A DNA stretch of 64,000 nt from contig JAFIGU010000055.1 of assembly GCA_017849555.1 (NCBI GenBank), positions 62,001 to 126,000 on the forward strand. The letters are read 5' to 3'. Origin of the DNA: Sphingomonas sp. Lineage in GTDB: Bacteria > Pseudomonadota > Alphaproteobacteria > Sphingomonadales > Sphingomonadaceae. Below are positions 53,276 to 61,507 of the stretch, piece after piece. Position 1 is the stretch's first letter. Every line of letters starts with the position of its first letter. Made by a program: the position numbers and the translations under genes. The notes below the pieces were generated by a model that did no database searches, was not told the origin of the DNA, and worked only from the letters and a program-made list of their open reading frames with translations.

Positions 53276-54809
53276 GCCCCGCCATAGCGTCGCTAAGCTG
53301 ACGCAATCGCTGTTTGAGGATCTTGCCGCTGGCGTTGCGCGGCAGATCGTCGACGAAGACGATCCGCTTGGGGCGCTTGAACCCGGCGAGCCGCGTCGCG
53401 CAATGCGCCTCGACATCGGCCGCCGACACCTCGGCCCCGGCGCGGCGCACGACGAAGGCGGTGACCGCCTCGATCCAGCGCGGATCGGGCAGCCCGATCA
53501 CCGCCACCTCGGAGACGTGCGGGTGGGTGTAGATCGCCTCCTCCACCTCGCGCGACGAGACATTCTCACCGCCGGTCTTGATCATGTCCTTCTTGCGGTC
53601 GACGATCGTGATGAACCCGTCGGCGTCGATCGTCGCGAGATCGCCGCTGTGGAACCAGCCGCCGGCGAAGGCGGCGTCGGACAATTCGGGCTGGCGCCAA
53701 TAACCCGTCAGCAATTGCGGCGAGCGATGCACCACCTCGCCGATTTCACCCACCGCCACATCACGCATGTCGTCATCCACCACGCGGGTCAGGACGTGGA
53801 GCGTCGGGCGCCCGGCCGATCCTGGGCGGGTGGCGTGATCCGCCGGCCCCAGCACGGTCGCGACGGGCGCGATCTCGGTCTGGCCGTAGAGGTTCCATAG
53901 CCGGAGGCCCGGGAAGCGCGCCGCCAGCTCCTCGATGATCGCGACCGGCATGATCGACGCGCCATAATAGCATTTGGCGAGCGACGAGAGGTCGTGCGCG
54001 GCGAACAAGGGCGAGCGGAGCAGCGCGATCCACACCGTCGGCGGGGCAAAGAAGGAGGTGACGCGGTGGCGCTCGATCAGCGGCAGCACCTGATCGGGGG
54101 CGGGCGAGCCGGCGATCACGCTCGTCGCGCCCGACAAGAGCGCCGGGCCGGCCATCGCGTCGAGTGCGGCGCAGTGGAACAGCGGCAGCGCGTGGAGCGC
54201 CACGGTATCGGGGGTCCAGCCGCAATCGAACAGGCAGCTCTGATATTGCCACAGCACCGCGGCATGGGTGAGCATCGCGCCCTTGGGGCGGCTCTCGGTG
54301 CCGCTGGTGTAGATGATCTGGAGCAGATCGTCGGCATCGGCGCGGTCGCCCGGCGCGGCGCCGGGGACGAGCAGATCGCGCCAGCCGCGCGCGCCGGCCG
54401 GCGCGTCACCCTCGACGATGAAGGTCGCCTCGACCGTCGCGGGGTTCGCCTCGCGCGCCAGCGGCGCCAGCGCGGCGTCGACGAACAACAGCCGCGCTTC
54501 GGCATGATCGAGGATATAGGCGATCTCGCCCGCGCCGAGCATCACGTTGACCGGCACCAGCACCGCCGCGATGCGCGCCGCGGCGAAGCGGATCGCGAGA
54601 AAGGCGTGGCTGTTGCGCGCGAGGATCGCGATCCGGTCGCCGGGGGCGACGCCGAGGTCGAGCAGCCCCGCCGCCAGTTCGTCGACGATGCGATCGAACG
54701 CGGCATAGCTCCACGTCTCGTCGCCGAAGATCAGCGCGGCCTTGTCACCGTGGCGCGCCGCCGATCGACGCAGCATCAGCGACAACGACTGGGCCTGGGG
54801 TGATGTCAC
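53262..54809 (-). CDS. AMP-dependent acyl-CoA synthetase/ligase
   Basis: A 515-residue ANL-family ligase that activates a carboxylic acid with ATP and CoA. The P-loop region IIYTSGTESRPKGAMLTHAA replaces the usual TTG with TES, as in a subset of sphingomonad fatty-acid ligases. NLYGQTEIAPVATVLG, WFHSGDLATIDADGFITIVD, RKKDMIKTGGENVSSREVEE and PRNASGKILKQRLRQL give the other conserved motifs. I take GTG at 54809 with AGAGGA upstream; an ATG at 54857 would add 16 poorly conserved residues. Substrate chain length is not clear. Confidence 0.9.
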   Translation of the reverse strand: MTSPQAQSLSLMLRRSAARHGDKAALIFGDETWSYAAFDRIVDELAAGLLDLGVAPGDRIAILARNSHAFLAIRFAAARIAAVLVPVNVMLGAGEIAYILDHAEARLLFVDAALAPLAREANPATVEATFIVEGDAPAGARGWRDLLVPGAAPGDRADADDLLQIIYTSGTESRPKGAMLTHAAVLWQYQSCLFDCGWTPDTVALHALPLFHCAALDAMAGPALLSGATSVIAGSPAPDQVLPLIERHRVTSFFAPPTVWIALLRSPLFAAHDLSSLAKCYYGASIMPVAIIEELAARFPGLRLWNLYGQTEIAPVATVLGPADHATRPGSAGRPTLHVLTRVVDDDMRDVAVGEIGEVVHRSPQLLTGYWRQPELSDAAFAGGWFHSGDLATIDADGFITIVDRKKDMIKTGGENVSSREVEEAIYTHPHVSEVAVIGLPDPRWIEAVTAFVVRRAGAEVSAADVEAHCATRLAGFKRPKRIVFVDDLPRNASGKILKQRLRQLSDAMAGHDRG

Positions 54810-54902
54810 GCCGCGAATCCTCTCGTCACCGTCTTCTCCGTCGAGAAGCCGTGCCATCGCGCGGCGCCGGGGACAATCACGATCCGCGCCGATCGCCCCG
54901 GC

Positions 54903-54923
54903 GCCCTCGCGAAATGCGAGGGC
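54903..54923 (-). terminator. Hairpin downstream of the tRNA-Thr remnant
   Basis: A perfect 8-bp stem GCCCTCGC-GAAAT-GCGAGGGC, 25 bp beyond the CCA end of the tRNA fragment. It is probably the original terminator of the tRNA-Thr gene on the core side of the island junction. Confidence 0.55.
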
Positions 54924-54947
54924 GGTCATGCGGTTTTCTGAGGAAAA

Positions 54948-54992
54948 TGGTGCTGCCGGTGAGGATTGAACTCACGACCTCAGCCTTACCAA
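54948..54992 (-). other. Attachment-site remnant: 3' part of tRNA-Thr(GGU)
   Basis: The minus strand reads TTGGTAA (anticodon loop), GGCTG (anticodon stem 3' side), AGGTC, the T arm GTGAG-TTCAATC-CTCAC, acceptor strand CGGCAGC and ACCA: 45 bases from anticodon loop to CCA. Before the loop the sequence stops matching, and no acceptor 5' strand (GCTGCCG) or D arm is present. The CCA end faces the core genes, as expected for the tRNA-distal junction of an element integrated at a tRNA 3' end. The intact tRNA should lie past the right edge. Confidence 0.85.
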
Positions 54993-55092
54993 CGGGTATA
55001 GGCTTGTGCAGCCTGCTCCAGCCCATGGCACGATATCCCTATGTTTGCCGCATTATATCAAGAGGATAGTCCGTTCGAAACCTATCCTAATG

Positions 55093-55112
55093 TATCCGGT
55101 GGTATCCGGTGG
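55093..55112 (+). repeat. Tandem 10-mer beside the integrase
   Basis: Two exact copies of TATCCGGTGG (55093-55102 and 55103-55112) between the attachment-site remnant and the integrase start. The position fits integrase arm-type binding sites. The rest of the 54993-55183 gap shows nothing else. Confidence 0.45.
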
Positions 55113-55183
55113 TTCTCCTACGGCTTTATTACGTTGCGGCGCAGCCCAATCCACGTAATTTTTGCCTTCGGAGGTGCTCAATA

Positions 55184-56470
55184 ATGGCCCGTAAATTGAC
55201 CACTCACATGATCGAGACCGCTGCGCTCCCGAAGAGCGGCCAGTCCTTTCTCTGGGACGGCGAGCTCAAGGGATTTGGGGTTCGCGTGGCGTTTTCCGGC
55301 GTGAAGTCATATGTCCTTCAGTACCGCAGTCCTGACGGTCGCCTTCGCCGCATGGCCTACGCGCGGTATCCCGTGTTCACGGTCGACGAGGCTCGCAAAG
55401 AGGCGATCAGAATGCTTGCCGATGTGACCCGGGGCGTTGATCCGGCCGATGCGAAACAGGCGAAGCGTGCCGCTCCGACCATCGGCGATGTCTGTGATTG
55501 GTATCTTGAGGAAGCGGAGGCTGGCCGCCTCCTCGGCCGCCGGCGCATGCCGATCAAGCCCTCGACCGTTCGGATGGAGCGAAGCCGGATTGATCGCCAT
55601 ATCCGGCCGTTGATTGGGCATCGTAAGGTGCTCGGGCTGAAGCCGGCGGATATCGAGGCGATGCAGGCCGATATTGCAGCAGGCAAAAGCGCCGCTGACA
55701 AAGGGAAAGGTCGCGGGCGATCAACGACGGGTGGCGCCGGAGCTGCGTCACGCGTCATCTCGACACTGCATTCGATGTGTGAGCACGCGGTCCGCCTCGG
55801 CATCATCGAGAGCAACCCCGCCAGGGGCGCGCGGCGGATGGCCAGCAATCGCCGAACGCGCCGGCTGAGCGCGCTGGAGTTGGGTAAGCTCGGCACCGCC
55901 ATGCGTGTGGCGGCGACGCGCGACGAGAATCTGACTGGTCTGGCGGCGGTGAGGTTGATAGCGCTGAGTGGCTTCCGATTGTCGGAAGCCCAGCAGGTTC
56001 AGCGCGTATGGATCGACGCCGAGTCTCAGGCGGTCCACTTCCCAGATACGAAGACGGGAGCCCAGGACCGACCGATCGGGAAGGCTGCGCTGGATGTGCT
56101 GACGTCGCAACCTGCGCTCGTGGCCTGCCCCTATGTGTTTCCCTCCGACTACGGGGACAGCCATTATAAGCAGGTGCCCGACGTGCTAGTCCGCCTCTGC
56201 GTCGCCGCCAGGATCGAAGGGGTCACGGCCCATACGTTACGCCATACCTTCGGGAGCATCGCCGGCGATATGGGCTATTCCGAACTGACCATCGCAGCCC
56301 TTCTCGGGCACGGAAAGCGCGGTGTGACACAAGGGTACATCCACATCGAAGAGGGCTTGCGTGAAGCTGCCGATGCGGTTTCGGCGAAGATCGCGGACTT
56401 GCTGGATGGGCGTGTCAGTAGCGTTCGAAACGACCGGGATGCGGCTCTCGATCGACCTCTTGCTGCATAG
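55184..56470 (+). CDS. Tyrosine-type integrase (P4-like)
   Basis: A 428-residue site-specific recombinase. The N-terminal DUF4102-type arm domain reads SFLWDGELKGFGVRVAFSGV, then KSYVLQYRSPDGRLRRMAYA. A core-binding domain follows (about residues 95-210), then the catalytic domain with SGFRLSEAQQVQRVW (first arginine), TAHTLRHTFGSIAGDMGYSE (HxxR), LLGHGKRGVTQGYIH (second histidine and tyrosine). All catalytic residues are present, so it may still be active. GGAGG precedes the ATG at 55184. Its closeness to the tRNA-Thr fragment marks it as the integrase of this island. Confidence 0.95.
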   Translation: MARKLTTHMIETAALPKSGQSFLWDGELKGFGVRVAFSGVKSYVLQYRSPDGRLRRMAYARYPVFTVDEARKEAIRMLADVTRGVDPADAKQAKRAAPTIGDVCDWYLEEAEAGRLLGRRRMPIKPSTVRMERSRIDRHIRPLIGHRKVLGLKPADIEAMQADIAAGKSAADKGKGRGRSTTGGAGAASRVISTLHSMCEHAVRLGIIESNPARGARRMASNRRTRRLSALELGKLGTAMRVAATRDENLTGLAAVRLIALSGFRLSEAQQVQRVWIDAESQAVHFPDTKTGAQDRPIGKAALDVLTSQPALVACPYVFPSDYGDSHYKQVPDVLVRLCVAARIEGVTAHTLRHTFGSIAGDMGYSELTIAALLGHGKRGVTQGYIHIEEGLREAADAVSAKIADLLDGRVSSVRNDRDAALDRPLAA

Positions 56471-56596
56471 CATTGGGCGCGGATTGCGCACCATTCTTGA
56501 AGGCCAGCAGCTCAAATGGTCACAGACCGCGCGCATGCCGCGTGGCTACCGGCGCCAGGCAATCAGCACTTTGACCCTCCATTTGCCGTATAGGAA

Positions 56597-58540
56597 ATGG
56601 CTGGGCCAGAAGGCGCCGAAACGCTAGACCATCTTCATCGGGGCGGATTCCGATCTGAGTGGAATTACGGGAAGGCGGCGTCAGGGGTGTGGATTGAATC
56701 GATCAAGATCGAAGGGGGTGCACTCGACGGCTTCCGACAGACGTTAAACCGAGGGCTCAACGTACTGATCGGCGGCCGCGGCACCGGCAAAAGCTCGGTA
56801 ATTGAGCTGATCCGCTTCGGCCTTGGCTCGCCGGCCTCATCCGACGCGATCGGCAAGGAGGCTCTTGAACATGCGCTCGGGGTCCTCGGCGACGGCAAGG
56901 TCACCATCACTCTGACAAACGGCTCTGAACGAGTCGAAGTCACCCGGATCGCCAGCGACGAACATGATTTCCGCCCATTGGACATGGCCTCCCCGCTCGT
57001 ATTCTCGCAAAAAGAGGTTGAGCAGATCGGTGCGAGATCGCACTCACGGCTTCGGCTCGTCGACGCTTTCCTCGGACGGGCTGGCTCCGCCAATGCGCGC
57101 AAGGCTCCACTACTCGCTCGCATCAAATCGCTAACAGCGGAGATCCGGAGTTTACTGGCGGAGATCGACGAAGTCTCCGAAAAGCTCCTTGTGCTCCCGA
57201 AACGGCAGGAAAAACTTGCCGAGCTGCAACAGCAAGGTGCTGCGCAGAGCGCGCGGAGCGCCGAACTCGAGCCGCTGCGCAAGCAGCTGGAAGAACTGAC
57301 CCCGCGTGCCAATGCCGCCAATGTTCGAGCGGCCTCGATTGAGCGGTCTGCGGGAAAGCTGTCATCATGGACCGACGAGCTTGATATGGTGGCCGAGCGT
57401 CGACCGCTGATTGAGCCCTGGCCGTCGCAGGCGGGGTCCCCCGACCAGCTCGCGGACCAGCGCGCCCGTCAGGAAGTCGCGCTGCAGCGGCTACAGGAAG
57501 CAATCGTTGAGTTCCGCCAGATCGGTTCCCAGCTGGATGGTTTGCGCCAGACCGCTCACGAGGAGAAGGCCGCGGTTGAAACACAGGCGCGCGAAGTTCG
57601 CCAGAAGATCGAGGAGCAACAGAAGGGCGCCAGCATCCTCGACCGGCAGATCGCCGACCTCAGCCAGGAGATCGCCGCGTTGAGCTCGCTTGCCGATCTT
57701 CGCAAAGAGCGAACCGAGCGGATCGAGGCGCTCAACGCACAACGCCAGGCCGCACTCGACGAGATGCACGCCAAGTCACAGGTGTTGACCGAGGAGCGCC
57801 AGCGGATCGCGACCGGGTTGTCGGACGCGCTGGCGCCAGCAATCCGGGTCGTCGTCAATCCGCTGGCCGATTATCGGGGCTATCAAAGCGTCCTCAACGC
57901 GGCGCTACGCGGCAGCGGCTTGCGGTACAGGGACCTGGCCGACCGGATTGCCGAGACGTTCAGCCCGCAAGAGATCGCAAGCCTCGCGGAGCGCGGAGAG
58001 ATTAGCAAGATCGGGGCGGCGCTCGAAATCAATGAGGAAAGAGCGCATCGACTTGCGGAAGGTCTGCGTGGCGATGCGGGGATCGACCTGCTGACGACCG
58101 AAGTGGGTGACGAGATCGGTATCGAGCTGCTCGACGGGACAAGCTTCAAGAGCACCGAGTTCCTGTCGATGGGGCAGCGATGCACTGCCGTGCTGCCGAT
58201 CATCCTCCGGCATACCGAACGTGTGATCGTGCTCGACCAGCCCGAGGATCATCTCGACAACGCATTTGTTGTGGGTACGCTAGTCAAGGCAATCCGCTCG
58301 CGAGGATCCTCGGCGCAGACGATCGTCGCGACTCACAACCCCAACATCCCCGTGCTCGGTGGTGCCGACTGGATTGCGCATCTCGATTCCGACGGTGAGC
58401 GCTGTTTCGTGCAGGTCGCCGGCGAGCTTGACGACCATGCGATCGTCAATTCGATCACGACGATCATGGAAGGTGGGCGTGAAGCGTTCCAGCGTCGCGC
58501 GGCCTTCTATGCCGAGAGCGGCGCCTCCGATGACGCCTGA
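56597..58540 (+). CDS. TrlF-like AAA/ABC ATPase without a PHP domain
   Basis: A 647-residue ABC/SMC-type ATPase. Walker A is LIGGRGTGKSSVIELIRFGL (the G-rich loop at residues 59-67). A Q-loop-like VFSQKEVEQIG and a central coiled coil (about residues 165-405) follow. The ABC signature is FLSMGQRCTAVLPII, Walker B is VIVLDQPEDHLDNAFVVGTL, and the switch histidine is in IVATHNPNIPVLGGADWIAH. These motifs resemble the ATPase half of TrlF proteins (usually fused to a PHP nuclease-like domain), which is absent here. ATG 56597 is used; a GTG at about 56689 is an alternative. It overlaps the kinase gene by 11 bases. Confidence 0.85.
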   Translation: MAGPEGAETLDHLHRGGFRSEWNYGKAASGVWIESIKIEGGALDGFRQTLNRGLNVLIGGRGTGKSSVIELIRFGLGSPASSDAIGKEALEHALGVLGDGKVTITLTNGSERVEVTRIASDEHDFRPLDMASPLVFSQKEVEQIGARSHSRLRLVDAFLGRAGSANARKAPLLARIKSLTAEIRSLLAEIDEVSEKLLVLPKRQEKLAELQQQGAAQSARSAELEPLRKQLEELTPRANAANVRAASIERSAGKLSSWTDELDMVAERRPLIEPWPSQAGSPDQLADQRARQEVALQRLQEAIVEFRQIGSQLDGLRQTAHEEKAAVETQAREVRQKIEEQQKGASILDRQIADLSQEIAALSSLADLRKERTERIEALNAQRQAALDEMHAKSQVLTEERQRIATGLSDALAPAIRVVVNPLADYRGYQSVLNAALRGSGLRYRDLADRIAETFSPQEIASLAERGEISKIGAALEINEERAHRLAEGLRGDAGIDLLTTEVGDEIGIELLDGTSFKSTEFLSMGQRCTAVLPIILRHTERVIVLDQPEDHLDNAFVVGTLVKAIRSRGSSAQTIVATHNPNIPVLGGADWIAHLDSDGERCFVQVAGELDDHAIVNSITTIMEGGREAFQRRAAFYAESGASDDA

Positions 58541-59420
58541 AGTACTCGGCCGCAAGCTCGGCTCAACCGATCCACGCGAGCGTCTCGAGGCCGCTCGCTT
58601 CTTGGTCGATAGCGCGCAGACGAGGCACGCCGGACAGATTGAGGCAGCGCTGGGCGTTGAAACAGTCGGTTGGGTACGTAGTGCTCTCCGGCGGGCGCTT
58701 CAGAAAGTGCGTCCCGATATGCCGGCTGCCACGGCGGCGGAGGCGTCCGAGCTGACTGCGGTTTACGCGGCGCAGATCTATTCCGACGCGCTTGAGACCA
58801 CCGCGGCGCAGATCATTCACGAGATCGAGCCAATTCTCGGTTCGCTCCGCCTCTCGGCCGAAGCCGATGTTCCGAGTTTCGAAGCTTCCGACACGGCGCG
58901 CGGGCTCGATCGGCTCGACGCGCTGGTAGCCAGCCTTTCGCGCCTGAGGCGCGCCGCAAGCGCTCCAAAGGTCGAAGAGCTGGCGCTCGACCGCTGCATA
59001 TATGCGTGGGTCGAAGAGGAAGCGGCGGGCAAGCCGGTCCGCGTCCTGCGCGCGGGGCCGCAAGACTGCACTGTCGAAGGGGACAAGGGACTGATCTGCC
59101 TGAGCTTCGTCAACGGGCTGCGAAACGCGATCGACGCGACAAAGGCGCTTGAGACCGAAAACGACAAATATCCTGACATCACGGTCAACTGGGGCGCGAC
59201 CGATATCGATGCCTGGGTGGCGATCGTAGACTCGGGCGTGGGCTTTCGGGGGAATGTTGCGCGCGCCTTCGATATCGGATCAACGACCAAGGCAGGCCAT
59301 CTCGGCATGGGCCTCGCGACGGCGCAACAAGCGATGACCTCCATGGATGGCAGCGTCCGTCTGATCCCGGGTGAGCGTGGCGTGCGGTTCGAGATGCGCT
59401 GGCCTAAGGCCGGGGCTTAG
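58530..59420 (+). CDS. Soluble histidine kinase-like protein
   Basis: A 296-residue protein with no membrane helix. Residues 1-60 form a short HEAT-like helical region. A DHp-type helix follows with the phosphoacceptor candidate H97 in AAQIIHEIEPILGSLRLSAE. The HATPase_c domain lies at about residues 185-295: N box FVNGLRNAIDATKALE, G1 box VAIVDSGVGF and G2 box GHLGMGLATAQQAM. It has the full set of ATP-binding residues of a bacterial sensor kinase but no obvious input domain, so its partner ATPase may supply the signal. It lies 2 bp before the response regulator gene and overlaps the ATPase gene. Confidence 0.85.
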   Translation: MTPEVLGRKLGSTDPRERLEAARFLVDSAQTRHAGQIEAALGVETVGWVRSALRRALQKVRPDMPAATAAEASELTAVYAAQIYSDALETTAAQIIHEIEPILGSLRLSAEADVPSFEASDTARGLDRLDALVASLSRLRRAASAPKVEELALDRCIYAWVEEEAAGKPVRVLRAGPQDCTVEGDKGLICLSFVNGLRNAIDATKALETENDKYPDITVNWGATDIDAWVAIVDSGVGFRGNVARAFDIGSTTKAGHLGMGLATAQQAMTSMDGSVRLIPGERGVRFEMRWPKAGA

Positions 59421-59422
59421 CC

Positions 59423-60853
59423 GTGCGCATTCTGCTTGTTGAGGACAAGCCCGACTTCGCCGCAACGATCGACAAGGCGCTCCGCGCTGTGGACGGCTGC
59501 GACGTCATCTGGCGGAAGAGCAAGACGAGCGCGCTTGCGGCGCTCGCCGATGAACCGTTTGACGTCGTGCTTCTCGACCGGCGCATACCCTCCGAGGATG
59601 GCGTGCTCGATGACGACGTGAACCATGGCTGGGACGTGTTTCAGTCGATCCGGGAGACATTGCCAGGGACGTCGGTCTGGTTTCTGACCGGGACGGAGGA
59701 TGCCGATTTCTCTGCCGATGTGCTGAATGATTTTGGCCGCAACGGCGACATTCATTCCTGCGGCCGCGAAGACTCGATCTATCGTGTGTTCTGGAAGCGT
59801 CGCATAACGGATTGCGTCGCGGCTGCGAAGACATTCCGCGCCGACGTGCAGCGAACCGAGCAGATCAATCTCAGCCAGGTCGGCGAACCCGTCAATCTGC
59901 GACCCGAGGAGGAGCGGCTGCTCAAACTATTTGGGCGCCGGCACGGCGGCGTCAGCGTCGAGGTGAGACCCTTGACCGGCGGCCTGTCGGGCGCCCGCGT
60001 CCTGCGCGTTACCGTTCGCAATGCTGCCGGCCAGCCCATCGTGACCTCGATCGCCAAAATTGGCGCGTTCGAGGAGATTGGGGTTGAGCGCGCCCGCTAT
60101 CACGGCGAGATCGCTCGCCTGATCCCGGGATCCATCCCCCAAGTTACGGGTGACATAACGCTTGGCGCTTCAGGGCACGCCGGCATCTTCTACGGAGTTG
60201 TCGGGAGCGAGGTCACCGATTTGTTCGCCAAGCTCTCCTCCGACCCTGACGGTGGCGCAGCAGTGCCGAACCAATTGCGCGCCGCCCAGGTGCCCTGGTT
60301 CGCCGCGCGCGATGGTGAACGTGTGCGCGTGGGTGCCATTCGACGCCGCCTGATCGGCGATGTCGCGCTCGCAAGTGTCGAAGGCGACCTTCAGGGCATC
60401 GACATCGGAGCAGTCGAACTGCTTGAGATCGATGTTTTGCACTGCGTCCAGCATGGCGATCTGCACTGTGCAAATATCCTCTTCGATGATCGTGGTTTGC
60501 CCATGTTCATCGACTATCCCGAGACTGGCCGCACGCTTGCAAGCCTGGATCCGATTGCTCTTGAGTTGAGCACCATCTTCCATAAGCACGCGCCCGATCG
60601 CGGGGGCTGGCCGAGCGAGGCGCAGGCCCTCGACTGGCAGGATGTCGGGGCCTTCGCGGCCGGCGCGCCGTTTGAGGCTTATCTGCGAGCATGCCGCGAT
60701 TGGGCTACGGCCGTAGCGGGCTCGCAGGCGGAGATCCTAGCGGTCGGCTATGCCTATTCTCTACGGCAGCTCAAATATGACGACACCGACAAGAATTTGG
60801 CCCGCGCAATTATTCGCGGCTGCATCGCCACGTTGACCGGCGTGGCTGTGTAA
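59423..60853 (+). CDS. Response regulator fused to an APH-type kinase (possible TCAD9)
   Basis: A 476-residue two-domain protein. The receiver (about residues 1-130) has the acidic pair E7/D8, phosphoacceptor D52 in DVVLLDRRIPSEDG and switch threonine T89 in WFLTGTED. Its beta3-alpha3 loop is longer than usual and the conserved lysine is displaced. The C-terminal domain (about 165-470) is a phosphotransferase fold: PLTGGLSGARVLRV glycine loop, K212 in IAKIG, the catalytic loop QHGDLHCANILFDD (D346, N351) and IDYPETG (D364). All catalytic positions are filled. It resembles the TCAD9 domain of NTP-dependent conflict systems, but that name is from memory. It is likely the output of the operon. 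Confidence 0.82.
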   Translation: MRILLVEDKPDFAATIDKALRAVDGCDVIWRKSKTSALAALADEPFDVVLLDRRIPSEDGVLDDDVNHGWDVFQSIRETLPGTSVWFLTGTEDADFSADVLNDFGRNGDIHSCGREDSIYRVFWKRRITDCVAAAKTFRADVQRTEQINLSQVGEPVNLRPEEERLLKLFGRRHGGVSVEVRPLTGGLSGARVLRVTVRNAAGQPIVTSIAKIGAFEEIGVERARYHGEIARLIPGSIPQVTGDITLGASGHAGIFYGVVGSEVTDLFAKLSSDPDGGAAVPNQLRAAQVPWFAARDGERVRVGAIRRRLIGDVALASVEGDLQGIDIGAVELLEIDVLHCVQHGDLHCANILFDDRGLPMFIDYPETGRTLASLDPIALELSTIFHKHAPDRGGWPSEAQALDWQDVGAFAAGAPFEAYLRACRDWATAVAGSQAEILAVGYAYSLRQLKYDDTDKNLARAIIRGCIATLTGVAV

Positions 60854-60938
60854 CGCCGGCGCCTGATCGCTGCGCCTTAGGCAACAGCGTGGCGGCGAGA
60901 GATGCGCAAATCCAAGAAATTTTAGAAACGCTCGATCC

Positions 60939-61454
60939 TCAGAGCGCGAGCGTCCGCTGCTGGGCACCAGCCCTAACCTCTTCGACCAAAAAAGTCCTTG
61001 CCGGCGGCGTCACCAACAAATCGACTTCGGGGAAGGTCAGATCGAGCCAGTGCTCGACCTGGCGGCGATAGATGATCGCGCCGTGGCGCTCCTGATAGCG
61101 AGCCACCTCTGGATTCGCGGGTACGGTCACGACACGGTAGCTGAGCGGCCAGTCGCCCATTGCCGGCTCCCATATGCCGGCGAGATAGAAGTGGTTGCCG
61201 TCGTCGAGCGACACGCGGAAGCGCTTCTTGCCGACCAACATATGGAATTCGCTTGCTGGAACCAGGCAGCGGTGGCTCGGAAACGTCCGGCCCTCCGCGC
61301 GGACGAACCGGTAGGAATCCCCGCCACTGAAGCGTGGATCGGAACCCCACGTCGCCTCGATCATCTCTATTTCGCTGGCATCGTCGGGATTTCGCCGGAT
61401 GATAGCGCGACGGGCGCCAAGTGGCGCGTGCGAATCAAAGGGTGTTGGCTCCAT
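60939..61454 (-). CDS. SRAP/HMCES-like protein lacking the catalytic cysteine
   Basis: A 171-residue protein of the SOS-response-associated peptidase fold. CLVPASEFHMLVGKKRFRVS, DDGNHFYLAGIWEPAMGDWP, VVTVPANPEVARYQERHGAI and IYRRQVEHWLDLTFPEVDLL align with the SRAP core. It begins MEPTPFDSHAPLGARRAIIR instead of MCGR, so Cys2, which forms the crosslink with abasic DNA, is missing. It is divergent from an intact SRAP gene across a LexA box. It may be regulatory, structural or decayed. Its ATG at 61454 almost touches the LexA box. Confidence 0.8.
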   Translation of the reverse strand: MEPTPFDSHAPLGARRAIIRRNPDDASEIEMIEATWGSDPRFSGGDSYRFVRAEGRTFPSHRCLVPASEFHMLVGKKRFRVSLDDGNHFYLAGIWEPAMGDWPLSYRVVTVPANPEVARYQERHGAIIYRRQVEHWLDLTFPEVDLLVTPPARTFLVEEVRAGAQQRTLAL

Positions 61455-61459
61455 GGATA

Positions 61460-61474
61460 GAACATAATAGGAAC
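61460..61474. promoter_or_regulatory. LexA box between divergent SRAP genes
   Basis: GAAC-ATAATAG-GAAC, an exact match to the alphaproteobacterial LexA site GAAC-N7-GAAC (GTTC-N7-GTTC). It lies 6 bp from the minus-strand SRAP start and 34 bp from the plus-strand one, so both genes are predicted to be SOS-controlled. Confidence 0.85.
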
Positions 61475-61507
61475 GATGATGAGTCGCAAGAAAGGCTGAG
61501 CGGACCG

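Noticed and set aside
54948..55030. A complete tRNA gene at the island junction
   Set aside because: Only the anticodon loop to CCA part is present. No D arm or 5' acceptor strand pairs with CGGCAGC.
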